NCBI GenBank assembly: GCA_963736975.1
Contig: CAVTQY010000001.1
Span: 1,860,001 to 1,924,000, forward strand
From: CAVTQY01 sp963736975
GTDB taxonomy: Bacteria > Pseudomonadota > Alphaproteobacteria > Acetobacterales > Acetobacteraceae
Reading direction: 5' to 3'
Length of the DNA stretch: 64,000 nt
Shown one piece after another: positions 16,876 to 23,693 of this stretch (position 1 is the first letter of the stretch; every line of letters starts with the position of its first letter). The notes beneath the pieces were generated by a model, which did no database searches, was not told the DNA's origin, and saw nothing but the letters and a program-made list of their open reading frames with translations. The translations under genes and the position numbers were made by a program.

Positions 16876-17536
16876 ATGATCAACAAAGTCGTGGCCTCGA
16901 TTGCCGATGCGCTGAACGGGATCAGTAATGGTGCAACCATCCTGCTCGGCGGCTTCGGCGATGTCGGCACGCCGCTTCCGTTGCTTGAGGGACTGATCGA
17001 GCAGGGCGCCCGCGATCTTACGCTTGTTTGCATTGCCGGCGGCCGTGACGGCAGCGCCATCGCGCGCCTGCTGACGCTGGGGCGCGTTCGCCGAAATCAT
17101 ATGCAGCTTCGTCCGCCCGGCAAGCGAGGCCGGGCGGCTGCATCTCGCCGGCAAGCTCGAGGTGGAGATCGTACCACAGGGAACGCTCGCCGAACGCATC
17201 CGGGCCGCCGGCGCCGGCATCGAGGGCTTCTACACGCCCACCGGAGCGGACACGATCATCGCCGAAGGCCGCGAGACGCGCATGATCGGCGGCAAACTGT
17301 GTCTGTTGGAGTATCCGCTGCGAGGGGACGTGGCGCTGTTGGAAGCCTGGTGCGCCGACCGCTGGGGCAACCTGACTTATCGGGAGGCGCAGCGGAACCT
17401 GAACCCGGTGATGGCGATGGCGGCGCCGCTGACGATCGCGCAGACGCATCACGTCGTGGGACTCGGCGATATCGACCCCGCGCATGTGCACACGCCGGGG
17501 ATTTTCGTCCGCCGCGTCGTCCACGTTCCGGCCTGA
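16876..17536 (+). CDS. 3-oxoacid CoA-transferase subunit A (one frameshift)
   Basis: Alpha subunit of a class I CoA-transferase. The start MINKVVASIADALNGISNGATILLGGFGDVGTP carries the usual GGFG loop. The second half, EIVPQGTLAERIRAAGAG then FYTPTGADT, is also typical. Between them the frame shifts near 17095: CGCCGAAATCATATGCAGC reads as the expected RKIICSF only if one A is added to the A run. Restored length is about 220 residues, normal for the family. It works with the B subunit, which starts 12 bases after its stop, to move CoA from a donor (often succinyl-CoA) to an acyl acid. As given, the gene is broken. Confidence 0.85.
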
Positions 17537-17548
17537 AAGGAGCCCGCC

Positions 17549-18217
17549 ATGCCTGCCTGGACCCCGCTCGACCGCAACGGCATGGCGGCCCGCGCCGCTG
17601 CGGATATTCCCGAGGGCTGGGTGGTCAATCTCGGCATCGGCATCCCGACCGAGGTGGCGAATTTCGTTCCCGAGGACCGCGAGGTGATCTTCCATGCCGA
17701 GAACGGCGTGATCGGCGTTGGCAAGACGCCGGAGCCCGACAGGATCAACCCGTTTTTGATTAATGCCGGCGTGCAGCACATCACGCTGCGCACCGGCGGC
17801 AGTTTCGTGCATCACGCCGACAGTTTCGCGATCGCCCGCGGCGGGCATCTGGACCTTTGCGTACTCGGCGCGTTCGAAGTGTCGCAGACCGGCGATATCG
17901 CCAACTGGGCGCGCGCGCCGGACGAGCCGGTGAAGCAGATCGGCGGCGCCATGGACCTCGCGGTCGGGGCGAAGCGGCTATGGGTGATCATGGAGCACAC
18001 CACGAGGGAGGGCGCACCCCGCCTGCGGCGCGAGTGCACCTATCCGCTGACGGCGAAGGGCGTGGTCCGCCGCGTTTACACGAGCCTCGCGGTGCTGGAC
18101 GTGAAGCCGCGCGGTTTCGTGGTGCGCGATATGGTGCCGGGCCTGAGCTTCGAGGAGCTTCAGGCCCGGACCGAAGCGCGTTGCTCAATGGCCGATGCGC
18201 TCCGGTCAAATCGTTGA
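17549..18217 (+). CDS. 3-oxoacid CoA-transferase subunit B
   Basis: Catalytic beta subunit of a class I CoA-transferase, 222 residues, full family length. The active-site glutamate that forms the glutamyl-CoA thioester is E51 in AENGVIGVG. IPEGWVVNLGIGIPTEVANF and GGHLDLCVLGAFEVSQTGDIAN are family signatures. GAAAGGAGC lies eight bases before the ATG. It pairs with the frameshifted A subunit immediately upstream. Whether the substrate is acetoacetate, 3-oxoadipate or another acid cannot be told; the nearby monooxygenase favours a product of oxidative catabolism. Confidence 0.93.
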   Translation: MPAWTPLDRNGMAARAAADIPEGWVVNLGIGIPTEVANFVPEDREVIFHAENGVIGVGKTPEPDRINPFLINAGVQHITLRTGGSFVHHADSFAIARGGHLDLCVLGAFEVSQTGDIANWARAPDEPVKQIGGAMDLAVGAKRLWVIMEHTTREGAPRLRRECTYPLTAKGVVRRVYTSLAVLDVKPRGFVVRDMVPGLSFEELQARTEARCSMADALRSNR

Positions 18218-18271
18218 CACGCTCCTGGAGGCAGGTTATGGCAATTTACGCCATAAGCGGAGCCGCCGGAG

Positions 18272-18571
18272 GTGCCGAAGGCGGAGAGGATCCTTGATGT
18301 TCGCAACAAGTTTCGCGATGGAACACTGTTGGTCATCCGGGTCTGGCTTGTCCCCGCTCCAGTTCCTTCGTCGTCCCACCGCTTCAAATACTCGCTTTTC
18401 TATGGCCGTCCTGGCGAACGGCTGGTCCTGTTCGACAACGAGCGCGGCAAAGGCGACCACAAGCACATCCGTGAGGCAGAAGCGCCTTATACGTTCGAAA
18501 GCATAGAGAGGCTGGTCCAAGATTTCCTGGCGGCCGTGCGCGCCGTCCGGATGGAAAAGGGTGATGAGTAA
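18272..18571 (+). CDS. TumE-family (DUF6516) toxin of a toxin-antitoxin pair
   Basis: A 99-residue protein matching the TumE/DUF6516 toxin family: LLVIRVWLVPAPVPSSSHRF, KYSLFYGRPGERLVLFDNER and GKGDHKHIREAEAPY are the conserved core. The start is GTG at 18272, with the GGAGG sequence directly upstream of it partly overlapping. Its 3' end overlaps the next gene by eight bases, the usual arrangement for a toxin-antitoxin pair, here with the toxin first. Biochemical activity of the toxin family is not assumed. The pair sits between the CoA-transferase operon and the ribosomal protein operon and has no other partner. Confidence 0.75.
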   Translation: MPKAERILDVRNKFRDGTLLVIRVWLVPAPVPSSSHRFKYSLFYGRPGERLVLFDNERGKGDHKHIREAEAPYTFESIERLVQDFLAAVRAVRMEKGDE

Positions 18572-18929
18572 GACCATCCAGGTCCATATCGGCGACACGT
18601 TGGACTCGATCGGCGAGCGGGTCATCAATGCATGGCACCGTGCCGAATGCGGCGAGTTGACGCCCGCGAACGCCGAAATCCACATCGGTTTCGAGGATTG
18701 GGAAACGATGGTGCGCACCCTGTCGCCGAAGCGGCTTGAATTGCTGCGGCACCTTCACAAGCACCCGGCGAAGAACATCCGCGCGCTGGCGGAAGCACTC
18801 GGCCGCGATTATCGCCGCGTGCATGAGGACGTCGAAGCGTTGGAAGCAGCAGGCCTGCTCGACCGGGACAAGGCCGGCTTGCACGCCGACTATGATGCCT
18901 TCGATGTGCAGATGCGGGTCGCTCTGTAA
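18564..18929 (+). CDS. Winged-helix antitoxin/repressor (HVO_A0114-like)
   Basis: Protein of 121 residues with a C-terminal winged helix-turn-helix: SPKRLELLRHLHKHP, then NIRALAEALGRDYRRVHEDVEALEAAGLL, the pattern of the HVO_A0114/MarR-like DNA-binding family. The N-terminus probably binds the toxin. It starts within the toxin gene (ATG 18564; a GTG three bases earlier is possible), so the two are co-translated. By family analogy it should neutralise the toxin and repress the shared promoter. No clear operator palindrome was seen in the short upstream gap. Confidence 0.75.
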   Translation: MSKTIQVHIGDTLDSIGERVINAWHRAECGELTPANAEIHIGFEDWETMVRTLSPKRLELLRHLHKHPAKNIRALAEALGRDYRRVHEDVEALEAAGLLDRDKAGLHADYDAFDVQMRVAL

Positions 18930-18969
18930 CGCCGCGATGCGGTAATATGCTACCACACCCTTTCACACC

Positions 18970-18998
18970 TTGACCCGCAGCGCTTTCCCAACCATAAC
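18970..18998 (+). promoter_or_regulatory. Putative sigma-70 promoter of rplM-rpsI
   Basis: TTGACC (18970-18975) and CATAAC (18993-18998) are separated by 17 bases in the gap before rplM. The spacing is ideal and the -35 box strong; the -10 box is a partial match. A ribosomal-protein operon needs a promoter here because the upstream toxin-antitoxin genes are unrelated. Confidence 0.5.
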
Positions 18999-19024
18999 CC
19001 GCCGCCTGTTTCGAGGTAGCGCTG

Positions 19025-19489
19025 ATGAAAACCACCCTCTCGCTGAAGCCCGCGGAGGTGACGAAGGACTGGGTGCTGATCGACGCCGAGGGCGTTGTGC
19101 TCGGCCGGCTCGCCGCCGTCATCGCCCAAAGGTTGCGCGGCAAGCACAAGCCGCAATTCACCCCGCACGTTGATTGCGGCGACAACGTCATCGTTGTGAA
19201 CGCGCGCAAGGTGCGGATCACCGGCAACAAGCCGGATCAATCGGTATTCTACTACCACACCGGCTACCCGGGCGGCATCAAGGGCCGCACCATCCGTGAG
19301 CGGCTGGAAAGTAAGCACCCCGAGCGCGTGCTGGAAAAAGCCGTGGAGCGGATGATCACAAGCGGCCCGCTGCAGCGCCGCCAGATGAAGCATCTGCACA
19401 TCTACGCCGGCCCCGAGCATCCGCATGAGGCGCAGAAGCCTCTCCCGCTCGACGTTGCCGGGATGAACCCGAAGAACAAGAGGAACTGA
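19025..19489 (+). CDS. rplM: 50S ribosomal protein L13
   Basis: Large-subunit ribosomal protein L13, 154 residues, full length. Signatures: the N-terminal W-containing segment DWVLIDAEGVVLGRLAAVIA, then YYHTGYPGGIKGRTI, and the C-terminal HLHIYAGPEHPHEAQKP. It binds 23S rRNA early in 50S assembly. GAGGTAGCGCTG precedes the ATG. The four-base gap to rpsI preserves the near-universal rplM-rpsI operon. Confidence 0.98.
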   Translation: MKTTLSLKPAEVTKDWVLIDAEGVVLGRLAAVIAQRLRGKHKPQFTPHVDCGDNVIVVNARKVRITGNKPDQSVFYYHTGYPGGIKGRTIRERLESKHPERVLEKAVERMITSGPLQRRQMKHLHIYAGPEHPHEAQKPLPLDVAGMNPKNKRN

Positions 19490-19493
19490 GCGC

Positions 19494-19991
19494 GTGTCCG
19501 GAACCCAGACCCGCACCGGGACCCTCGCCGACCTCCGCGATCTTGCGGTTGCCACGGCCACGCCGACAGTTGACCAGCCGAAGCGCGAACCGAAGCGCGA
19601 TGCGCTCGGCCGCAGCTACGCGACGGGACGGCGAAAGAACGCCGTCGCCCGCGTGTGGATCAAGCCCGGCAAGGGCGAGATCAGCATCAACGGCAAGAAG
19701 GCGCCACAGTATTTTGCCCGCCCGGTGCTGCGCATGCTGATCACCCAGCCCTTCCTGGTGGCTGATCGTTACAATCAGTTCGACGTGTTCTGCACGGTCA
19801 CCGGCGGCGGCCTGTCGGGCCAGGCCGGCGCGGTGCGGCACGGCATCAGCCGCGCGCTGACCAATTACGAGCCGGAGCTGCGCGGCATCCTGAAGGTCGC
19901 CGGCTTCCTTACCCGCGACCCCCGCGTGGTCGAGCGCAAGAAATACGGCAAGGCCAAGGCCCGGCGCAGCTTCCAGTTCAGCAAGCGCTGA
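19494..19991 (+). CDS. rpsI: 30S ribosomal protein S9
   Basis: Small-subunit ribosomal protein S9, 165 residues. The conserved core runs from YATGRRKNAVARVWIKPG to the C-terminal KARRSFQFSKR, whose basic tail reaches the P-site tRNA. It has an N-terminal extension of about 35 residues (SGTQTRTGTLADLRDLAVA and following) longer than in E. coli, which is common in alphaproteobacteria. The start is GTG at 19494, four bases after the rplM stop, with AAGAGGAAC upstream. Confidence 0.97.
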   Translation: MSGTQTRTGTLADLRDLAVATATPTVDQPKREPKRDALGRSYATGRRKNAVARVWIKPGKGEISINGKKAPQYFARPVLRMLITQPFLVADRYNQFDVFCTVTGGGLSGQAGAVRHGISRALTNYEPELRGILKVAGFLTRDPRVVERKKYGKAKARRSFQFSKR

Positions 19992-20029
19992 CCTAACCTC
20001 TCGCGCGGGAGCCATCATCGGAGGGCGGG

Positions 20030-20953
20030 ATGTCCGCCAGGGTGTTCATCGACGGCGAGGCCGGCACGACCGGTCTGGGTATCCGCGACCGGCTGGCCGC
20101 GCTGGCGGGCATTGAACTGCGCAGCCTGCCGGCGGAGGATCGCAAGGACCCCGCCGCGCGACGCGACATCATGGCCGAGGTCGATCTGGTGGTGCTGTGC
20201 CTGCCGGATGACGCAGCGCGCGAGTCGGTGGCGCTGGTGGATGAGCTGGGAAGCCGCGCGCCGAAGTTGCTGGACGCCAGTACCGCCCATCGTGTGCATC
20301 CGGACTGGACTTACGGCTTCCCCGAAATGGTGCCCGGCCAGGCCGAGCAGATCGTCGGGGCGCGGAAAGTGGCGAATCCCGGGTGTTATCCGACCGGTGC
20401 GATCGCGCTGATCCGGCCGCTGGTCGATGCCGGGCTGATGCCGCCGGATTATCCGGTGACGCTCAACGCCGTCAGCGGCTATTCGGGTGGCGGCCGCGCG
20501 CTGATCGAGGCGCATGAGCGCGACGGCGGCCCGGCCTTCGAGTTGTATGCGCTCGGCCTGGAACACAAGCACATACCGGAGACCGAGAAATACGCGGGGC
20601 TCTCGCGCCGGCCGATCTTCGTGCCATCGGTCGGGCATTTCCGCCAGGGCATGTTGGTTTCCGTGCCGCTGCATCTGGAGACGCTGCCCGGCCGGCCCAC
20701 GGGGACCGACCTGCGCACCGTGCTGGAATCCCGCTACGCCGGGTGCGGCTATGTGCGAGTGGTTTCGCCCGATCCGTCCGGCAAGCTGGAGCCGGAGGCG
20801 CTGAACGGCAGTAACCGGTTGGAGCTTTCCGTCCATGCCAACGAGAAGCGCCGGCAGGCGGTGCTGGTGGCGCGGTTGGATAATCTCGGCAAGGGCGCCT
20901 CGGGCGCGGCAGTGCAGAACCTGCGGCTGATGGTGGGACTGTCCGATGAATGA
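20030..20953 (+). CDS. argC: N-acetyl-gamma-glutamyl-phosphate reductase (type 2)
   Basis: Arginine-biosynthesis enzyme of 307 residues; it reduces N-acetylglutamyl phosphate to the semialdehyde with NADPH. The short form begins VFIDGEAGTTGLGIRDRL (dinucleotide-binding loop), and the thioester cysteine is in VANPGCYPTG. HKHIPETEKYAG and FVPSVGHFRQGMLVSVPLHL complete the type 2 pattern. AGGGCGGG precedes the ATG. Placement after rplM-rpsI is common in alphaproteobacteria. Its 3' end overlaps the carbonic-anhydrase gene by eight bases. Confidence 0.96.
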   Translation: MSARVFIDGEAGTTGLGIRDRLAALAGIELRSLPAEDRKDPAARRDIMAEVDLVVLCLPDDAARESVALVDELGSRAPKLLDASTAHRVHPDWTYGFPEMVPGQAEQIVGARKVANPGCYPTGAIALIRPLVDAGLMPPDYPVTLNAVSGYSGGGRALIEAHERDGGPAFELYALGLEHKHIPETEKYAGLSRRPIFVPSVGHFRQGMLVSVPLHLETLPGRPTGTDLRTVLESRYAGCGYVRVVSPDPSGKLEPEALNGSNRLELSVHANEKRRQAVLVARLDNLGKGASGAAVQNLRLMVGLSDE

Positions 20954-21515
20954 CCTGCGGCTCGGCCACGCGGAGGTGTCGGTGCGCGAGGGTCCACTCT
21001 ACACGTTGGACGGCATTACCCCGCGCGTGCATCCGACGGCTTTCGTCGCGCCGACCGCGGCGGTGATCGGCGATGTGGAGATCGGCGCGGACTCGGGCAT
21101 CTGGTTTGCCTGCGTGGTGCGGGGGGATACCAACATCATCCGCATCGGCGCGCGCACCAACATCCAGGACGGCACGATCGTTCATGTAGATGCCGTGACG
21201 TTTGCGACATTCATTGGTGACGATGTCACGGTGGGCCATGCCGCGATCATCCACGCCTGCACGCTGAAGGACCGCGCCTTCGTCGGCATGGGCTCGACGG
21301 TGCTGGACGGCGCGGTGATCGAGGAGGGCGGGATCCTCGGCGCCGGCGGTTTGTTGACGCCGGGCAAGGTGATCGGCCGCAACGAGCTGTGGACCGGCGC
21401 GCCGGCCCGGTTGAAGCGGGTGATGGACGAGGAGGAGCGGCGGAAGTTCGACCGCAACGCCATCGAGTACCGGGCATTGGCGGCGCGCTATCGGGCGGGG
21501 CTGGGCCGGGGCTGA
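20946..21515 (+). CDS. Gamma-carbonic anhydrase family protein
   Basis: Protein of 189 residues with the left-handed beta-helix of hexapeptide repeats seen in gamma-class carbonic anhydrases (CaiE/PaaY/YrdA group). HPTAFVAPTAAVIGDVEIG opens the helix; zinc-ligand histidines are in TIVHVD and VTVGHAAIIHAC. It probably works as a trimer with metal at subunit interfaces; some members hydrate CO2, others have no proven activity. It starts inside the end of argC (ATGAATGA), so the two are co-translated. Confidence 0.92.
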   Translation: MNDLRLGHAEVSVREGPLYTLDGITPRVHPTAFVAPTAAVIGDVEIGADSGIWFACVVRGDTNIIRIGARTNIQDGTIVHVDAVTFATFIGDDVTVGHAAIIHACTLKDRAFVGMGSTVLDGAVIEEGGILGAGGLLTPGKVIGRNELWTGAPARLKRVMDEEERRKFDRNAIEYRALAARYRAGLGRG

Positions 21516-21534
21516 CCGCCATGAGGCAGTGGCC

Positions 21535-21966
21535 ATGAACGATCTCTATGAAGCCGACATCCTGCGCTGGAGCGAACGTCAAGCCGAGCTGCTGCGCCGG
21601 CTCGCCGGCGGCGAGCGCGTCAATGATCAGGTGGATTGGGAGAACGTCGTCGAGGAGATCGAGAGTGTGGGGCGCGAGCAGTTGCACTCGGTCGAGTCGT
21701 TCCTGGTGCAAGCACTCGTGCACATGCTGAAAGCGCAAGCGTGGCCGTCCTCGCGTGACGCTCCGAACTGGCGTGCAGATGCGATCAGGTTCCGCGCTGA
21801 TGCGGCACGGCGATATGTGCCATCCATGCGGCAGCGGATCGACCTCGCCCGCCTGTATCGGCAAGCGCTTCGTGCATTGCCCGAGACGGTTGATGGTCAG
21901 CCGCCGTTGGCGGTTTCGCAGACCTGCGAAGTCACGCTCGAAGGGCTGCTTGGCGAGGAGCCCTAA
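21535..21966 (+). CDS. DUF29 domain-containing protein
   Basis: A 143-residue soluble protein matching the DUF29 family: LYEADILRWSERQAELLRRL at the start and DWENVVEEIESVGREQLHSVE in the middle, with a strongly helical profile. The family is common in cyanobacteria and alphaproteobacteria; its function is unknown. ATG at 21535 lies 20 bases after the carbonic-anhydrase stop, probably in the same operon. No catalytic motif or membrane segment is seen. Confidence 0.85.
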   Translation: MNDLYEADILRWSERQAELLRRLAGGERVNDQVDWENVVEEIESVGREQLHSVESFLVQALVHMLKAQAWPSSRDAPNWRADAIRFRADAARRYVPSMRQRIDLARLYRQALRALPETVDGQPPLAVSQTCEVTLEGLLGEEP

Positions 21967-22056
21967 GGGCCCCGCGGGGCACCGACCTATGCTGCGGGAT
22001 TTCATCAATCAGGCGGAGCGAAGCGCCGGCGGGGCCGCTTCGAGGGAGACCGGCGC

Positions 22057-23088
22057 ATGAAGTTCTCGCTATTCGTGCACATGGAGCGTGCGGATCAGCA
22101 AAAGCCGCATCGCGAGCTGTTCCTGGAACTCGAGGAGCTCGTCCTGATGGCGGAGGCGGCCGGGTTCGAGACCGCCTGGATCGGCGAGCACCACGGTATG
22201 GAATTTACCATCGCGCCGAATCCCTTCATCCAGCTCGCTTATCTGGCGGCGCGCACCCGGTCAATCCGCCTCGGCACTGGCAACGTGGCGCCGTTCTGGC
22301 ACCCGATCAAACTCGCCGGCGAGGCCGCCATCACCGATATCGCCGCCGATGGCAGGCTGGAACTCGGGATCGCGCGCGGCGCCTACAGCTTCGAATACGA
22401 GCGCCTAGTCCCGGGCCTCGATGCTCAGGGCGCCGGACAACGCATGCGCGAGCTCGTCCCGGCGGTGCGAGGACTTTGGCGCGGGGATTACGCCCACCAG
22501 GGCACGTTCTGGTCGTTTCCCAAAACAACATCTGCGCCCAAGCCACTACGCGGCGACGTGCCGATCTGGATCGCAGCGCGCGACCCGGCGAGTCATGACT
22601 TTGCGGTTGCGAACGGCTGCAACGTGCAGGTCACGCCGCTGGCATCGGGCGACGGTGAGGTGGCTGTCCTGATGGATCGCTTCCAGACGGCCGTGGCCGC
22701 GCATCCCGAGGTTCCCCGGCCGAAGATCATGCTGCTTCAGCACATGTTCGTCTCAGACGGACCGGCTGAGACGGCGGCGCTGGTTGAGGATCTCAGCGCT
22801 TTCTATTGCCTGTTCGGCGCCTGGTTCGCGAACAAGCGGCCGGTTACGCAGGGGATCATGCCGCCGCTTACCGCGAAAGAGCGAGCGGCGCTGCCGCAAT
22901 ACGCTCCCGAAAAGATTGCCCGTCATCTTGTAATCGGCGAACCCGATGCGGTCGTTGCGCGCCTCCGGGGTTATGAGGGGCTGGGCTTCGATCAGTTCTC
23001 GATCTGGATCGATTCCGGCATCGGCCACGCGCGCAAGAGGAAGTCGCTCGAACTCTTCATCCGCCACGTCCTCCCGGCATTCACTTAA
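22057..23088 (+). CDS. LLM class flavin-dependent oxidoreductase
   Basis: Luciferase-like monooxygenase of 343 residues, a TIM-barrel flavoprotein. Typical motifs are AAGFETAWIGEHHGMEFT, LAARTRSIRLGTGNVAPFWHPIKLAGE (in two parts) and DGRLELGIARGAYSFE. It is shorter than and distinct from the 15.6-kb paralogue. GGGAGACCGGCGC precedes the ATG. It uses reduced flavin to oxygenate an unknown organic substrate; no flavin reductase is adjacent. It lies 90 bases after the DUF29 gene and may be separately transcribed. Confidence 0.9.
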   Translation: MKFSLFVHMERADQQKPHRELFLELEELVLMAEAAGFETAWIGEHHGMEFTIAPNPFIQLAYLAARTRSIRLGTGNVAPFWHPIKLAGEAAITDIAADGRLELGIARGAYSFEYERLVPGLDAQGAGQRMRELVPAVRGLWRGDYAHQGTFWSFPKTTSAPKPLRGDVPIWIAARDPASHDFAVANGCNVQVTPLASGDGEVAVLMDRFQTAVAAHPEVPRPKIMLLQHMFVSDGPAETAALVEDLSAFYCLFGAWFANKRPVTQGIMPPLTAKERAALPQYAPEKIARHLVIGEPDAVVARLRGYEGLGFDQFSIWIDSGIGHARKRKSLELFIRHVLPAFT

Positions 23089-23095
23089 TAGCGCG

Positions 23096-23249
23096 TAATA
23101 CCAGCCGTCGAAAATGTTCACCCTACCTGGGTCATTCCGCCGAAAGCCGGAACGTAGGCGAGCGGCACCGGATTCGCGTGGAGCAGCCTGGGTGCCGGCT
23201 TTCGCCGGCATACGAAGCAAGAGTCAGCAGCTTTCGCGAGCTGGTATAA
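23096..23249 (+). mobile_element. MITE-like element, copy A (154 bp, termini ATACCAGC/GCTGGTAT)
   Basis: A non-coding segment bounded by TAATACCAGC (23096-23105) and GCTGGTATAA (23240-23249), an inverted terminal repeat. Inside, CGAAAGCCGG (23141-23150) and CCGGCTTTCG (23195-23204) form a second inverted repeat. It is homologous along its whole length to the element at 45913-46064, which lies in opposite orientation. The size, terminal inverted repeats and lack of coding point to a miniature inverted-repeat element; the mobilising transposase is not in this window. Confidence 0.6.
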
Positions 23250-23693
23250 TATAACTTGGCGCGGGTCGGAAAATCAGCGGCCTGGAATTGATAACATGTC
23301 CAAGTTCAACACAGAGAACGCTGAGAGCACCGAGTTCGCAGACGGGCGCACCTGCCAAAAATGTAACGAAACGCGCTACACACGATCTATAACAATGACC
23401 GCCTCAGAATCCATTGGTACTCAAAGAAAGCAATCGAGTATGTTGCCGCCTCGTGCTGATTGACACCACCCCCTAATATCACCCGCCCAGTCGAATACGC
23501 CTCGACGAAGCCGGCCCTACCATCGCCATGACCGGGCTTGCCTGACCATCCACGTCTTTGGGAAGCGACCGTAAGCCCCGTCGAAGCGTCGCCTGAGGGC
23601 CTCGTTGCTTGACCCGCAACCGCAGCTTTACCATTCATTCGCAGCTTGCATCGCAGGATCACCCCGAGCCATCGCAGCCGGTGGAGAGGGGGA
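23250..23693. other. Gap before cheA with no supported gene
   Basis: A 444-bp stretch of somewhat lower GC than its surroundings. A 55-codon plus-strand frame at 23296-23463 contains a CxxC pair (TCQKCNE) but has no ribosome-binding site and no recognisable family. The rest shows no convincing gene. The cheA promoter must lie here, but I could not pick hexamers with confidence; GGAGAGGGGGA just before 23694 is the cheA ribosome-binding site. Confidence 0.4.

Noticed and set aside
23131..23212. The GAAAGCCGG/CCGGCTTTC inverted repeat as a CRISPR-like or attachment site
   Set aside because: It is a single inverted repeat without spacers and is better explained as the interior of the 154-bp MITE-like element.
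23296..23463. Small plus-strand frame with a CxxC pair before cheA
   Set aside because: No ribosome-binding site, no family and no coupling to cheA; reported only as a gap note.
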